Positions 40,251-50,648 of a stretch of 64,000 bases of DNA are shown here, piece by piece. Each line of letters starts with the position of its first letter. Position 1 is the first letter of the stretch. A program made the position numbers and the translations under genes. The stretch spans positions 30,566 to 94,565 of the forward strand of contig NZ_CAFI01000455.1 of NCBI RefSeq assembly GCF_000239775.1. Direction: 5' to 3'. The DNA is from Bradyrhizobium sp. ORS 375. GTDB lineage: Bacteria > Pseudomonadota > Alphaproteobacteria > Rhizobiales > Xanthobacteraceae. The notes under the pieces were generated by a model. It did not search any database and was not told the origin of the DNA. It saw nothing but the letters and a program-made list of their open reading frames with translations.

Positions 40251-40262
40251 GGTGCCCCTCCC
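40139..40262. repeat. Outer copy of the comM 5'-end direct repeat
   Basis: Partner of 37651-37774, same orientation, 2488 bp away. The pair brackets the three cassette genes and would allow loss of the cassette by homologous recombination, which would leave one intact comM. Confidence 0.93.
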
Positions 40263-40428
40263 GAGAGGAGGCTAGCGGAAGCCCGGGTCTTTCGCAAGAA
40301 CAATACAGGAACATCGGGGGGCGCCAGATGCAATCCGTTAAGGACGGCCTGACAGCTCCGTAGTCCGCCGGACTGGGCTTAACGCCGCTTTAGTCCGGCC
40401 TTCGCATTCTTCCGCAAATTGATCACCG

Positions 40429-41547
40429 ATGAGCGCTGCGTCAAAGCCGGCCGGCGCCGACAACGAGAGATGTGCGATGCCCCCAGCGCCTTCGGCCGCA
40501 CCAACTGCCAAGACGCCTGCCGGCGAGGCGAGGACGGTGTCCGAGCTCGCGACCGACATGCTGCGGCGGACGACGAGCCTGTTCCTGGCGGGTCCGCGGC
40601 CGGCCGCCGACGAGCAGCTCGACCTCTACGACCAGATGTTCGCCCGCCTGATGCCGCAAGTCGCGACCGACGTGCTGGCTGAGCTGAGCAAGGCGCTCGC
40701 CGGCGTCGAGCGGGCGCCTTATGCCACGGTCCGCCTGCTGGCCGTCCATCCCGAGCTGCGGATCGCCGGGCCGATGCTTGCGAAGGCGCAGGTCTTGACC
40801 GAGCGTGATCTCGCCGAATTCATCCGGACCTCCAGCCCTGCGCATCTCGTTGCGATCGCCAGCCGCCGCGGCATCGGCGAGGCGCTGACGACGCAACTGA
40901 TCGCGCGCGGCTTTCCGCCGGTGCGAATGGCGCTGGCACAGAATCTGACCGCCAAACTGTCCGAGGACGGCTATCGCAGCCTGTTCAAGATCGCCGAGCG
41001 CGACGAGGAGCTGGCGGAGAAGCTGGCGCTGCGCACCGATCTGCCGGCCAAGCTGTCGCGCGCCTTTGTCGCCGCCGCCAGCGAGGGCGCACGCACCCGT
41101 TTCATCAAGGCCGCGCCGCCGGCGACCCGCGCCACCCTGCAGGCCGCCCCGACCCGATCGGCTGCTGCTGCGATGCGCGCGATGTGGGACTATGAGCAGG
41201 TCAAGGCCGAGGTCGCCGCGCTCAATCGCACCGGCAAGCTCGGCGACTCCGCCGTCAATCGCTTCTGTGTGACGGGCGATTTCCCCGCTGTCATCGCAGC
41301 ACTGGCGCTGCTCTGCGTCGTTTCGATCGAGACGATCGAATCGCTTTTGCAGGAGGATCGGCTCACGGACCTGCTGCTCGCCTGCAAGGCGGCCCGGCTG
41401 AGCTGGGCGACGACCGCCATGATCCTGCGCGCCCGCCCCGGCTGCGACGCGCTGCCGGCCGATGATGTCGAGGAGGCGCGCAAGCGCTTCGAGAAGCTGG
41501 TGCTGTCCGAGGCGCAGTGGAAGGTGCGCGGCCTCGAATCGCGCTGA
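40429..41547 (+). CDS. DUF2336 domain protein
   Basis: A 372-residue helical protein of the alphaproteobacterial DUF2336 family. It has no membrane segment and consists of repeated helices ('FARLMPQVATDVLAELSKALA', 'HPELRIAGPMLAKAQVLTERDLAEF') reminiscent of HEAT-like arrays. The function is not established; relatives often lie near signalling genes. An internal ATG at codon 17 could also be used. It converges on the LolA-like gene with a 15-base gap. Confidence 0.82.
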   Translation: MSAASKPAGADNERCAMPPAPSAAPTAKTPAGEARTVSELATDMLRRTTSLFLAGPRPAADEQLDLYDQMFARLMPQVATDVLAELSKALAGVERAPYATVRLLAVHPELRIAGPMLAKAQVLTERDLAEFIRTSSPAHLVAIASRRGIGEALTTQLIARGFPPVRMALAQNLTAKLSEDGYRSLFKIAERDEELAEKLALRTDLPAKLSRAFVAAASEGARTRFIKAAPPATRATLQAAPTRSAAAAMRAMWDYEQVKAEVAALNRTGKLGDSAVNRFCVTGDFPAVIAALALLCVVSIETIESLLQEDRLTDLLLACKAARLSWATTAMILRARPGCDALPADDVEEARKRFEKLVLSEAQWKVRGLESR

Positions 41548-41562
41548 ACCGGGAGAGCGGTC

Positions 41563-42393
41563 TCAGCCCGGCGGCGTCGCGTAGTTGGTGAAGTCGATCT
41601 TGAACATCGCCGGATCGAGCTTCTTGGTGGTGTCGAGATTGTACACCGCGATCGTGGTGTCGTAGCCCTGCGGATCGGTTACGGTCCACTGCTTGAGCTG
41701 GCCGTCCTTGGCGCCGAGCATCAGCATCAGCCGGCTGGTGCCGATCAGCGCCTGCTTCTCCTCGATCGTGATCGTGACGTAGAGGTCGTCCGAGGCCACC
41801 GCGATGACGTTGGTGTCCTTCAACAGGTCGATGCGGTCCGACAACAGGTAGCGCAGCGGCGTCTGCGACAGCGGGTAGACGTCCTGGGTCGCCAGCTTGC
41901 GATCGCGCACCACCAGCGAGGAGCCGTCGGCGACGATGTCGATCGGCGTCGGCGGCTCGTATTCGAAGCGCACCTTGCCGGGCTTCTGGATGTAGAAATC
42001 GCCCTTGGTCTTGCTGCCGTCCGGGCCGACCTGGACGAAATTCCCGACCAGCGTCTGCAGCGACGACAGATAGGCGCTGACCTTGGCCGCGACCGCCTTC
42101 TGGTTCGCGTCGAACGAGGTGAAGATGCTCGCCGGCACATTGCGCCGAGGATCGGGAATGACCGGGTTGGGCGGCGTGGCCTGGGTGGTCGCGGGCGCCT
42201 GGCCGCGCTGGTCTGAGGCGTTGAGCTGCCCGCCGCTCTTCGCGGCCGCCTTGGGAGCAGGCGTGGTCTGGGCGGTGGCGTGACCGGCGACGCTGGTCAG
42301 GGCGCAGGCCACGACGGCGCACGCCACGAGCGGGGCCTTCGTGCGGCGGCCGCGGGGGAGCGAAAAGGGGCTGTTCAACAAGGAGCTCTTCAA
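41563..42393 (-). CDS. LolA-like outer-membrane lipoprotein carrier
   Basis: Periplasmic protein predicted to ferry lipoproteins to the outer membrane. A signal sequence (APLVACAVVACALTSVAGHATA) is followed by a long Pro/Ala/Gln linker. The LolA half-barrel starts near residue 95 ('AYLSSLQTLVGNFVQVGPDGSKTKGDFYIQKPGKVRFEY' features). The protein is longer (276 residues) than enterobacterial LolA because of the linker. The start is TTG (MKSSLLNSP); no ATG lies near. It follows ftsK on the same strand, a common arrangement. Confidence 0.87.
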   Translation of the reverse strand: MKSSLLNSPFSLPRGRRTKAPLVACAVVACALTSVAGHATAQTTPAPKAAAKSGGQLNASDQRGQAPATTQATPPNPVIPDPRRNVPASIFTSFDANQKAVAAKVSAYLSSLQTLVGNFVQVGPDGSKTKGDFYIQKPGKVRFEYEPPTPIDIVADGSSLVVRDRKLATQDVYPLSQTPLRYLLSDRIDLLKDTNVIAVASDDLYVTITIEEKQALIGTSRLMLMLGAKDGQLKQWTVTDPQGYDTTIAVYNLDTTKKLDPAMFKIDFTNYATPPG

Positions 42394-42506
42394 AACGACG
42401 TCCTGATCTTTACGCGTTTCTATCGTGGTTCGGTCGGTCAGCGTGATCGTAATTGCGTGAAGTTACGACCCGGAAACGGCGGATCTGGGACCAAAGCAGG
42501 CGGGGT

Positions 42507-44981
42507 TCAGAACCCGCCTTCTTCCTCCGGCACCAGGATCTCGCGCTTGCCGGCGTGGTTGGCCTGGCCGACGATGCCTTCCTGTTCCATCCGCTCCATC
42601 AGCGAAGCGGCCTTGTTATAGCCGATCTGCAGCCGGCGTTGAATGTAGCTGGTCGAGGCCTTGCGGTCGCGCTTCACCACCGCAACCGCCTGCGCGAACA
42701 GGTCGTCGCCCCCGCCACCGCCGCCGCCCATGCCGGTGGCGTCGAACACGGCGCCGTCCTCTTCGCTCGGCTCCTCGGCGGTGACCGCCTCGAGATATTC
42801 CGGCGAGCCCTGGGCCTTGAGATGGCGCACCACCTTCTCGACCTCCTCGTCGGAGCAGAACGGGCCGTGCACGCGGCTGATGCGGCCGCCGCCGGCCATG
42901 TACAGCATGTCGCCCTGGCCGAGCAGCTGCTCGGCGCCCATCTCGCCGAGAATGGTGCGGCTGTCGATCTTCGACGTCACCTGGAAGGAGATGCGGGTCG
43001 GGAAGTTGGCCTTGATGGTGCCGGTGATGACGTCGACCGACGGACGCTGCGTCGCCAGGATGACATGCAGGCCGGCGGCGCGCGCCATCTGGGCGAGGCG
43101 CTGCACGGTGCCTTCGATGTCCTTGCCGGCGACCATCATCAGGTCGGCCATCTCGTCGACGATGATGACGATGTAGGGCAGGGGATCGAGGTCGAGCTTC
43201 TCCTCCTCGTAGATCGCCTTGCCGGTCTCCTTGTCGAAGCCGGTGTGGACGGTGCGCGTCAGCTCCTCGCCCTTGTTGCGGGCTTCGGCAAGCCGGGCGT
43301 TGTAGCCGTCGATGTTGCGCACGCCGAGCTTGGCCATCTTCTTGTAGCGCTCCTCCATCTCGCGCACCGCCCATTTCAGCGCGACGACCGCCTTCTTCGG
43401 GTCGGTCACGACGGGTGTGAGGAGATGCGGAATGCCGTCATAGACGGAGAGCTCGAGCATCTTCGGGTCGACCATGATCAGCCGGCACTGGTCGGGCCTG
43501 AGGCGATAGACCAGGCTGAGGATCATGGTGTTGATCGCGACCGACTTGCCCGAGCCGGTGGTGCCGGCGATCAGCATGTGCGGGGTGCGGGCGAGATCGA
43601 TGATGATGGATTCGCCGCCGATGTTCTTGCCGAGGCAGAGCGGCAGCTTGGCGACGCTCTCGGTCGCCTCCTTGGCCACCAGCAGCTCCCGCAGATACAC
43701 CTTCTCACGGTGCACGTTCGGCAGCTCGATGCCGATGGCGTTGCGGCCGGGCACGACGGCGACGCGCGCCGACAGCGCGCTCATCGATCGGGCAATGTCG
43801 TCGGCGAGGCCGATGACGCGGGACGACTTGATGCCCGGCGCCGGCTCCAGCTCATACAGCGTGACGACCGGGCCGGGATGCGCCTTGACGATCTCGCCGC
43901 GCACGCCGAAGTCCTGCAGCACGCCTTCCAGCGCGCGCGAATTGGCCTCCAGCTCGCTCTTCGACAGCGGCTGGCGATCGGAGGATTTGGGCGCCGCCAG
44001 CATCGAGACCGACGGCAGATCGTATTTGTCGCTGGACTTCTTCGGCGGCGTCTTCGGCGCCGGCTTCTTGCGCGCCTTCGGCGCCGGCTCCTCCTCCTCC
44101 TCCTCGTCCTCGCCGGTCTCTTCCTCCTCGCCCTCGTCCTCCTCCATCTCGGGCGCCAGCGTCGGCTTCTTCTGCCCGCGGCTCAGGCTCGGCTCTTGCC
44201 GGCCGGCGGCGGCGCTGCGCGGCTGCGGACCGGAGGACACCAGCGCACGATACGCCGTTGCGAGGAACCAGCCGATCTGCGCCTTGGCGCTCATGAGCGC
44301 GTGAAAGATCCAGCCGAGACGGATCGCCTTGCGGTCATCGTCATCCTCGGGATCGGCGAGCGGCGTGTCGTCCGCTTCCTCGTCGAGCAGGCTCGGATCG
44401 GCTTCCTTCGCCCCCATGCCGCCGGCGACCAGCAGGCAGCCGATCATCGCGACGAGAAGCAGCGTGCCGAGCACGAGGCGGTAGATCACGCCCGGCGGGC
44501 CGAACACCACGGCGGGCGCGCGCACCAGGGCGTCGCCGACCACGCCACCCAATCCCGTCGGCAGCGGCCAGGCATGCGAGCGCGGCCAGCAGCTGGCGAG
44601 GCCGGCGGCGATGACGGCGCCGAGAATCCAGGCGCCGAAGCGCAGCGCCTCGCGGTCGAACGGCCGGTGCGTCATCATCCGCCAGCCGCGGATGGCGAGC
44701 GGCAGGATCGCCATGATCGAGCCGAGGCCGAGGATCTGCATCAGGAGGTCGGCGCTGATCGCGCCGGGATAGCCGACGATGTTGCGGATCGCACGCGAGG
44801 TGGCATGCGACAGGCTCGGGTCCTGCACCGACCAGGTCATCAGCGCCGCGGCGGCAACGCCGCACAGCGCGATCAGGCCGAGGCCGGCGAGCTCGCGCAG
44901 CCGCCGCACCAGCGCGTCGCGCAGCGACGTCGGCAGGTGGTTGACCAGGGGAATGACTCGTTCGATCGCCGGCATCCGCAT
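42507..44981 (-). CDS. ftsK: DNA translocase FtsK
   Basis: Septal DNA pump that clears chromosome termini and aids dimer resolution. The N-terminus has four or five membrane segments in residues 30-190. A linker with a long acidic run (residues about 280-300, nearly all E/D) and a basic Pro/Lys stretch follows. The motor has Walker A GTTGSGKS near 474 and Walker B '[12 protein letters not shown]'. A winged-helix gamma domain at the C-terminus ('[21 protein letters not shown]') would read KOPS sequences. Length of 824 residues is normal for alphaproteobacteria. Confidence 0.96.
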   Translation of the reverse strand: MRMPAIERVIPLVNHLPTSLRDALVRRLRELAGLGLIALCGVAAAALMTWSVQDPSLSHATSRAIRNIVGYPGAISADLLMQILGLGSIMAILPLAIRGWRMMTHRPFDREALRFGAWILGAVIAAGLASCWPRSHAWPLPTGLGGVVGDALVRAPAVVFGPPGVIYRLVLGTLLLVAMIGCLLVAGGMGAKEADPSLLDEEADDTPLADPEDDDDRKAIRLGWIFHALMSAKAQIGWFLATAYRALVSSGPQPRSAAAGRQEPSLSRGQKKPTLAPEMEEDEGEEEETGEDEEEEEEPAPKARKKPAPKTPPKKSSDKYDLPSVSMLAAPKSSDRQPLSKSELEANSRALEGVLQDFGVRGEIVKAHPGPVVTLYELEPAPGIKSSRVIGLADDIARSMSALSARVAVVPGRNAIGIELPNVHREKVYLRELLVAKEATESVAKLPLCLGKNIGGESIIIDLARTPHMLIAGTTGSGKSVAINTMILSLVYRLRPDQCRLIMVDPKMLELSVYDGIPHLLTPVVTDPKKAVVALKWAVREMEERYKKMAKLGVRNIDGYNARLAEARNKGEELTRTVHTGFDKETGKAIYEEEKLDLDPLPYIVIIVDEMADLMMVAGKDIEGTVQRLAQMARAAGLHVILATQRPSVDVITGTIKANFPTRISFQVTSKIDSRTILGEMGAEQLLGQGDMLYMAGGGRISRVHGPFCSDEEVEKVVRHLKAQGSPEYLEAVTAEEPSEEDGAVFDATGMGGGGGGGDDLFAQAVAVVKRDRKASTSYIQRRLQIGYNKAASLMERMEQEGIVGQANHAGKREILVPEEEGGF

Positions 44982-44992
44982 CCGCCCCGCGA

Positions 44993-46207
44993 TTATCCGA
45001 GAGTCTCGACCAGCCGGTGCAGCGCCTCGCCGGTCGTTTCAGCATCGGCCACCAGCGCCAGCCGGATATAGCCGAGCCCCGGATTGAAGCCGTCGCCTTG
45101 CGGCCGCGCCAGATAGCTGCCGGGAACGACGCGGACGCCGGCGTCGCGGAACAGCCGCAACGCGACCTCCTCGTCGCCGCCGCGATCCGCGACGTCGAGC
45201 CAGACGCAGAAGCCGCCGTCAGGCCGTTGATAGCCGTAGCGGTTGCCGATGATTTGGTCGGCGAGATCGAACTTCGCGCGGTACAGCCGGCGGTTCTCCT
45301 CGACGTGATCCTCGTCGGCATAGGCCGCGACCGCGACATGCTGCAGCGGCACCGGCACCTGGGGTGCCGCGACATTGCGCAGCTCATGGAACGCGGCCAG
45401 GAAGCGGCGGTCGCCGGCGGCGAAGCCGATCCGCATGCCCGGCACGTTGGAGCGCTTCGACAGCGACTGAAATGCGACCACGTTGCTGTAGTCCGGTCCG
45501 GCATGCTCCAGCATGCTGCCCGGCGCCTGACGCGTGTAGATCTCCGAATAGCATTCGTCGCTGAAGATCAGGAAGCCGTGAGCGTTGGCGAGCCGGACCA
45601 GCTTGCGCATGTAGTCCGCCGATGCCACCGACCCTTGCGGATTCGCGGGCGTCGCGAGGTAGAACGCGACCGTGCGCGCCAAGGTCGCCTCATCGATCGA
45701 GTCGAGGTCCGGCAAAAAACCGTTGTCGCGCGTCGTCGGCAGATAGATGGAGTCACAGCCGGCGGTGCGGGCGCCGACGCCATACACCGGATAGAACGGG
45801 TTCGGCATCAGGATCGCAGGTCTGCCGCGGCGCGGGCCGACATGGCGGAGCGCGGCGTGGGCAGCGAAGAACAGGCCCTCGCGGCTGCCGTTCAGGACCA
45901 GGATCTCGTGCTCGGGATCAACGGCGCGCGGCAGCGCGAATCGGCGCGACAGCCAGGCGGCGGCCGCCTTGCGGAACGGCTCGATGCCCTTGGCGGCCGG
46001 ATAGCGGCCGAAATCGGCGATGTGCTGCGCCAGCACCGGGCCGACGAAGCCGGGCACCGGATGCTGCGGCTCGCCGACGGCGAGCGTGATCATCGGCTTG
46101 CCGGGCGAATAGGGGGCGAGCAGCTCGTTCAGCCGCGCAAACGGCGAGCGTTCGCTCTCCGAATGGCTGGCGCCAGCGGGCGCGGGGGATGAAGCGGTCA
46201 TTGCCAT
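44993..46207 (-). CDS. Class I/II PLP-dependent aminotransferase, succinyldiaminopimelate transaminase-like
   Basis: PLP enzyme of about 404 residues. The cofactor lysine is in [15 protein letters not shown], '[11 protein letters not shown]' is the conserved NP loop and 'SDECYSEIY' binds the pyridine ring. Rhizobial proteins of this type are annotated as DapC, the N-succinyldiaminopimelate aminotransferase of lysine and peptidoglycan synthesis. That substrate is inferred; a general role is possible. Start ATG 46207 or 46201; the longer TTG frame is less likely. It lies 11 bases upstream of ftsK. Confidence 0.85.
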   Translation of the reverse strand: MAMTASSPAPAGASHSESERSPFARLNELLAPYSPGKPMITLAVGEPQHPVPGFVGPVLAQHIADFGRYPAAKGIEPFRKAAAAWLSRRFALPRAVDPEHEILVLNGSREGLFFAAHAALRHVGPRRGRPAILMPNPFYPVYGVGARTAGCDSIYLPTTRDNGFLPDLDSIDEATLARTVAFYLATPANPQGSVASADYMRKLVRLANAHGFLIFSDECYSEIYTRQAPGSMLEHAGPDYSNVVAFQSLSKRSNVPGMRIGFAAGDRRFLAAFHELRNVAAPQVPVPLQHVAVAAYADEDHVEENRRLYRAKFDLADQIIGNRYGYQRPDGGFCVWLDVADRGGDEEVALRLFRDAGVRVVPGSYLARPQGDGFNPGLGYIRLALVADAETTGEALHRLVETLG

Positions 46208-47178
46208 ACGTAAAACGCGCGCCAAACCAGTGGAAGCCGCCGATCGCCCATGAACCGGTGCCTTTAGCGGTCACCATAGGTGGGGCGAGGTTAAGACGCG
46301 ATTAACCATCGGCGCTGGCGCTCGTTTTGATCGTTTTTCGCACCCCGATCCAGAGGCAATTTCGCAACAGCGGCCGACATTGTGGCGATTCGGGCGGCGG
46401 CGGAGGGAACCGAAGGCCGCGGCAGTTCGACCGGCGAAGCTGGAGCGCCTGCTCCGTGCGCATCCGGGCGATCGTGTAGGAGCCTCCTCGAAAGGTCGGT
46501 GCCATTCTCCACCGGAACAACAGACGATGAGTGGGTTCTCGATGGTGATGGGCCCGGCTCTCTCACACGTCATGGCCGGGCTTGACCCGGCCATCCATCT
46601 CAAGAGTCCCCGTAAGGAACGACGTGGATGCCCGGGTCAAGCCCGGGCATGACGAGTCATGGACTGGCGCAGCCATCGGCCGGCGGTTGACGCCAGCAAC
46701 GCATCTTCAGCGATCGCGGCCGAAAGAAAAACGGGCGGCCCGGTGCGACGGAATAAGAATGGGAATCTTTGCGCACCGGGCCTTGGCCGAACTACTTGGG
46801 GGCTTAGTTCGGATGAGAACGAGATAACACGGCCGTTTTTCCGGCGTATTGCCGGTGTTCGCTAATTTGTAGAATTTGATGTCGGAACACGCCGATTGCG
46901 GCGGCGGCCGGCCAAATGCTTAACGGAGATGTCCGCCTCCAGCGTGGCTTTCCGGTCCCAACGCGGACGCGAGCCCTATTAGTTGTCAGCGGCCCCGCGC
47001 AGCGATCTCCACCGCCGATGATGTCCATCCGGAAACATCCGGTCACATGGCGCATCAATCGACATTTCACGAAACGAGATTGGCGCATCTCAACCATCTT
47101 TGACGGGCATCACCGATTCCCATGGCGTGCCGACATGCGCGGCGCGCCAGTGGATTCCGAACGATCGAAAGAGCGTCG
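46208..47178. other. Gene-free spacer between the aminotransferase gene and bamA
   Basis: Nearly 1 kb between divergent genes. It contains one family-B palindrome (46568-46653). Short open frames over it show no family features. The final 300 bases before bamA are less GC-rich and probably carry its promoter. Confidence 0.6.
46568..46653. repeat. Palindromic intergenic repeat, family B
   Basis: Left arm CGTCATGGCCGGGCTTGACC, right arm CGTGGATGCCCGGGTCAAGC ending GGGCATGACG. It differs from the copy at 13979 by matched changes (TTGTCC/TTGACC), so the pairing is kept. Confidence 0.85.
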
Positions 47179-49683
47179 ATGATGCGTCTGAGACTGCCGG
47201 GCATGCTTGCCCTGATGCTGCTGGCCATGCCGGTTTCGTCGCTGCCCCGCATGGCGGTGGCGGCGCCCGCCGCGGCCGCGACCGCGATCACGGTCGAAGG
47301 CAACCGCCGCATCGAGGCCGACACCATCCGCTCCTACTTCAAGCCAAGCCCGTCCGGCACGCTCGACGCCGGCCAGGTCGATGACGGCTTGAAGGCGCTG
47401 ATCCAGACCGGCCTGTTCGCCGACGTCAAGATCGAGCGCCAGGGCGGCCGATTGATCGTGCGCGTGGTCGAGAACCCGGTGATCGGCCGCGTCGCCTTCG
47501 AGGGCAACAAGAAGGTCAAGGACGAGCAGCTCCAGGGCGAGGTGCAGTCGAAGCCGCGCGGCACGCTGTCGCGACCGATGGTGCAGTCCGATGCCCAGCG
47601 CATCGCCGAGATCTACCGCCGCTCCGGCCGCTATGACGTCCGCGTCACGCCCGAAATCATCGAGCAGCCCAACAACCGCGTCGATCTCATCTTCACGGTG
47701 GTCGAGGGCGTCAAGACCGGCGTGAAGTCGATCAGCTTCGTCGGCAACAACGCCTATTCGGCCGCGCGCCTGCGCGACGTGATCAAGACCCACGAATCGA
47801 ACTGGCTCAGCTTTCTCGGCAATAACGACGTCTACGATCCCGACCGCGTCGAGGCCGACCGCGACCTGATCCGCCGCTTCTACCTGAAGAACGGCTATGC
47901 CGACGTCCAGGTCGTCGCCGCGCTCAGCGAATATGACCCGGAGAAGAAGGGCTTCCTGGTCACCTTCCAGATCGAGGAAGGCCAGCAATACCGTGTCGGC
48001 TCGGTGCAGTTCCAGTCGACTGTCGCCGCCCTCGACGCCAATGCGCTGCGCGGCTATTCGCGTGTCAATGTCGGCGCGCTGTACAATGTCGAGCAGCTCG
48101 AGAAATCGGTCGAGGAGATGCAGATCGAGGCGTCGCGCCGCGGCTTCGCCTTCGCCGTGGTACGCCCGCGTGGCGACCGCAATCTCGAGGCGCATACGGT
48201 CGCCATCGTGTTCTCCGTCGACGAGGGCCCGCGCACCTATATCGAGCGCATCTCGATCCGAGGCAACACCCGCACGCGGGACTACGTGATCCGGCGCGAA
48301 TTCGACCTCTCTGAGGGCGACGCCTACAACCGCGCGCTGGTCGACCGCGCCGAGCGGCGGCTGAAGAACCTCGACTTCTTCAAGGACGTCAAGATCTCCG
48401 CCGAGCCCGGATCGTCGAGCGACCGCGTCATCCTCGTGGTCAATCTCGAGGAGAAGTCGACCGGCGACTTCTCGATCTCCGGCGGCTATTCGACCACCGA
48501 CGGCGCGCTGGCCGAGGTCTCGATCTCCGAGCGCAACTTCCTGGGACGAGGCCTGTTCGCCAAGGCCGCGGTCACCTATGGCCAGTATACGCGCGGCGTG
48601 TCGCTGTCCTTCGTCGAGCCCTATCTGCTGGACTACCGCGTCGCGCTCGGCCTCGACGTGTCCTATCGCCAGCAGCTCGCCAACAGCTACACCAGCTACG
48701 GCACCCGCACCGTCGGCTTCAGCCCGCGGCTCGGCTTCCAGCTGCGCGAGGACCTGTCGCTGCAGCTGCGCTACTCGCTGTACCGCCAGGAGATCACGCT
48801 GCCGTCGTACCTCGCGAACTGCAACAACAACGCCGCCAACACCTCGCTCGCGTTCAACCCGACCCCGGCCTACATCGCCAGCGTGCTCGGCGGCGTCGAT
48901 CCGACCAATGCGACGACGTCGGGCGTCTACGGCTATGGCTGCTATGGCGACGGCGAATCCAGTCTCGCGGTGCGCAAGGAGCTGAACGACGGCGCCGCGC
49001 TGACGTCAGCGCTCGGCTACACGCTGAACTACAACACGCTCGACAACACCAAGAACCCGACCGACGGCCTGCTGATCGACTGGCGCCAGGATTTTGCCGG
49101 CGTCGGCGGCAATGTGAGCTATCTGAAGTCGGCGGTGGACGCGAAATATTTCACGCCTCTGGTGTCCGACATCGTCAGCGTCATCCATCTGCAGGGCGGC
49201 CTGCTCAACAAGATCGGCGACAAGGACCTGCGCATGCTCGACCATTACCAGATGGGTCCGGCGTTGGTCCGCGGCTTCGCCTCCAACGGCATCGGCCCGC
49301 GCGACATCACCTATCGCAGCTTCGGCGCAGCCGGCGATGCGCTCGGCGGCACCAAGTATTGGGGCGCCTCGGCCGAGTTGCAGATGCCGTTCTGGTTCCT
49401 GCCCAAGGAGGTCGGCCTGAAGGGCTCGGTCTACGCCGATGCCGGCTCGCTGTGGGGCTACCAGGGCCCGACCTCCTGGGCCGCCACCGGCGAGGTCAAC
49501 ACCTCGACCTGCAAATGCGCGATGCAATACGACGACAGCAAGGTCGTCCGCTCCTCCGTCGGCGTCGGCCTGATCTGGGCCTCCCCGTTCGGTCCGCTCC
49601 GCTTCGACTACGCAATCCCGCTATCGAAGGGCAAATACGACATCGTGCAGGAATTCAGGTTCGGCGGCGGCACGTCGTTCTGA
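47179..49683 (+). CDS. bamA: Outer membrane protein assembly factor BamA
   Basis: Central Omp85 protein that folds beta-barrels into the outer membrane. A signal peptide of about 30 residues precedes five POTRA domains (about 35-425; 'ITVEGNRRIEADTIRSYF' is the first). A C-terminal barrel follows with 'FSISGGYSTTDGALAEVSISERNFLGRG', the lid-loop motif VRGF and a terminal phenylalanine (GGTSF). The ATG at 47179 follows GAAAGAG; a second ATG is adjacent. At 834 residues the size is normal. It is isolated here, without rseP, lpxD, fabZ or lpxA, which usually flank alphaproteobacterial bamA, so it may be a paralogue. Confidence 0.92.
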   Translation: MMRLRLPGMLALMLLAMPVSSLPRMAVAAPAAAATAITVEGNRRIEADTIRSYFKPSPSGTLDAGQVDDGLKALIQTGLFADVKIERQGGRLIVRVVENPVIGRVAFEGNKKVKDEQLQGEVQSKPRGTLSRPMVQSDAQRIAEIYRRSGRYDVRVTPEIIEQPNNRVDLIFTVVEGVKTGVKSISFVGNNAYSAARLRDVIKTHESNWLSFLGNNDVYDPDRVEADRDLIRRFYLKNGYADVQVVAALSEYDPEKKGFLVTFQIEEGQQYRVGSVQFQSTVAALDANALRGYSRVNVGALYNVEQLEKSVEEMQIEASRRGFAFAVVRPRGDRNLEAHTVAIVFSVDEGPRTYIERISIRGNTRTRDYVIRREFDLSEGDAYNRALVDRAERRLKNLDFFKDVKISAEPGSSSDRVILVVNLEEKSTGDFSISGGYSTTDGALAEVSISERNFLGRGLFAKAAVTYGQYTRGVSLSFVEPYLLDYRVALGLDVSYRQQLANSYTSYGTRTVGFSPRLGFQLREDLSLQLRYSLYRQEITLPSYLANCNNNAANTSLAFNPTPAYIASVLGGVDPTNATTSGVYGYGCYGDGESSLAVRKELNDGAALTSALGYTLNYNTLDNTKNPTDGLLIDWRQDFAGVGGNVSYLKSAVDAKYFTPLVSDIVSVIHLQGGLLNKIGDKDLRMLDHYQMGPALVRGFASNGIGPRDITYRSFGAAGDALGGTKYWGASAELQMPFWFLPKEVGLKGSVYADAGSLWGYQGPTSWAATGEVNTSTCKCAMQYDDSKVVRSSVGVGLIWASPFGPLRFDYAIPLSKGKYDIVQEFRFGGGTSF

Positions 49684-49748
49684 GGTGGGTCGAGGACCGC
49701 TTTTTCTTGAAGCGACTAAAGCCTCGCCAGCGACCACGATGACGGTGA

Positions 49749-49777
49749 GCTCCCCTCCCCTTGCGGGGGAGGGGAGC
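49749..49777 (+). terminator. GC-rich hairpin downstream of bamA
   Basis: Perfect 12-bp stem GCTCCCCTCCCC / GGGGAGGGGAGC with loop TTGCG, about 65 bases after the bamA stop. No T-run follows, so it may stabilise the 3' end or be a degenerate family-D repeat, not a true terminator. Confidence 0.4.
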
Positions 49778-49851
49778 CGACTGCCGTTGGGCGTCGATCA
49801 TTACGGCTCAAGGCACATAGTGTGCCGGCGGCATCGTATGCTGTTCGCCAC

Positions 49852-49933
49852 CGTCATTGCGAGTAGCGAAGCGACGAAGCAATCCAGGGCGGCACCCGGA
49901 GCCCTGGATTGCTTCGCTTCGCTCGCAATGACG
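49852..49933. repeat. Palindromic intergenic repeat, family E (GTCATTGCGAG type)
   Basis: Left arm CGTCATTGCGAGTAGCGAAG with CGAAGCAATCCAGG, right arm CCTGGATTGCTTCGCTTCGC ending TCGCAATGACG. This sequence type is widespread between genes of alphaproteobacteria. Confidence 0.85.
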
Positions 49934-49949
49934 CCGGAGTTGGCGGCAT

Positions 49950-50460
49950 GCCCGCCATGCGCAAACTGCCCGTCGTGTTGGTTTGTCGCAGTTTCCGCCC
50001 TTGTGTCGTCGGGCAAATCACCTGCACATTTCCGTGCGTCCCTGCTGCCGCATGAGGGGCGTGTCGCGACCGTCACGAGACGTTGGCAGTGGGATGCGAT
50101 GGGCGTGTGTCGACGCAGCGTGGTTTGATCCGCGCGGACGAACGGCGAGACACGCACGGTCAAGTCGCGCGGTCCTGATATCCCGATGCTGATATCAAGC
50201 GGTGCCGATGCCTGAGGCGTGTCGGGCTCGTGATGGTGGCCAGCAAGCCGGCGCACCAGGGAGAACGCGAAGCAGCCGTTAAAACCGTTGCGTGGGGAAG
50301 GCCGGGCGTTCTCGGCCAGACCTGTGGTGACTGCCGCCTGCTTTTCTTTCTGCAGGCGGGCCACGGGCGCGGCCAGCGCCCGGCCTTCCCCGCGCCCTCT
50401 GTTAGTTGAGGGCGGTGAGCTTCAGCACAGCTCGGGCGCTTCGTGCCGCGAGGGTGCGGT
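49950..50460. repeat. Large Bradyrhizobium-type intergenic repeat
   Basis: The six-frame translation of this stretch gives peptides such as 'RPSCAEAHRPQLTEGAGKAG' and 'KSRRQSPQV'. I recognise these as recurring false ORFs in Bradyrhizobium genomes. The stretch is therefore probably a copy of a dispersed element of about 0.5 kb. Its borders are approximate and its nature (decayed element or structured repeat) is unknown. The recognition is from memory and would need a genome self-search. Confidence 0.5.
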
Positions 50461-50531
50461 CGTGCGGCTTCGGGAGGTCTTATTCCTTCAAGCTGCTTCT
50501 TGGAGGCAACGCGGCTGCGCCATCCACGACT

Positions 50532-50648
50532 GTCGTCCCTGCGAACGCAGGGACCCATAACCACAGGGTTCAGTTGTTTTGCGCGGGACTCTCAGCCTGT
50601 CTCCCAAGAACATCACGCGGTATGGGTCCCTGCGTTCGCAGGGACGAC
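50532..50648. repeat. Palindromic intergenic repeat, family C
   Basis: Left arm GTCGTCCCTGCGAACGCAGG with GGACCCATAACCAC, right arm GTATGGGTCCCTGCGTTCGC ending AGGGACGAC. Related to the copy at 24626. Confidence 0.83.

Noticed and set aside
37651-40262. Tn7-like island insertion in comM, as known for AbaR islands of Acinetobacter
   Set aside because: No tns genes, no terminal repeats and no 5-bp target duplication; the 124-bp repeat of the gene's 5' end indicates a different mechanism.
42453-45071. 872-residue plus-strand frame opposite ftsK
   Set aside because: Shadow of FtsK, with leucine- and arginine-rich runs produced by the acidic codon stretch of the real gene.
49801-50364. 187-residue minus-strand frame in the spacer after bamA
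   Set aside because: Lies in palindromic and dispersed repeats; the peptide is a type I recall as a recurring false ORF.
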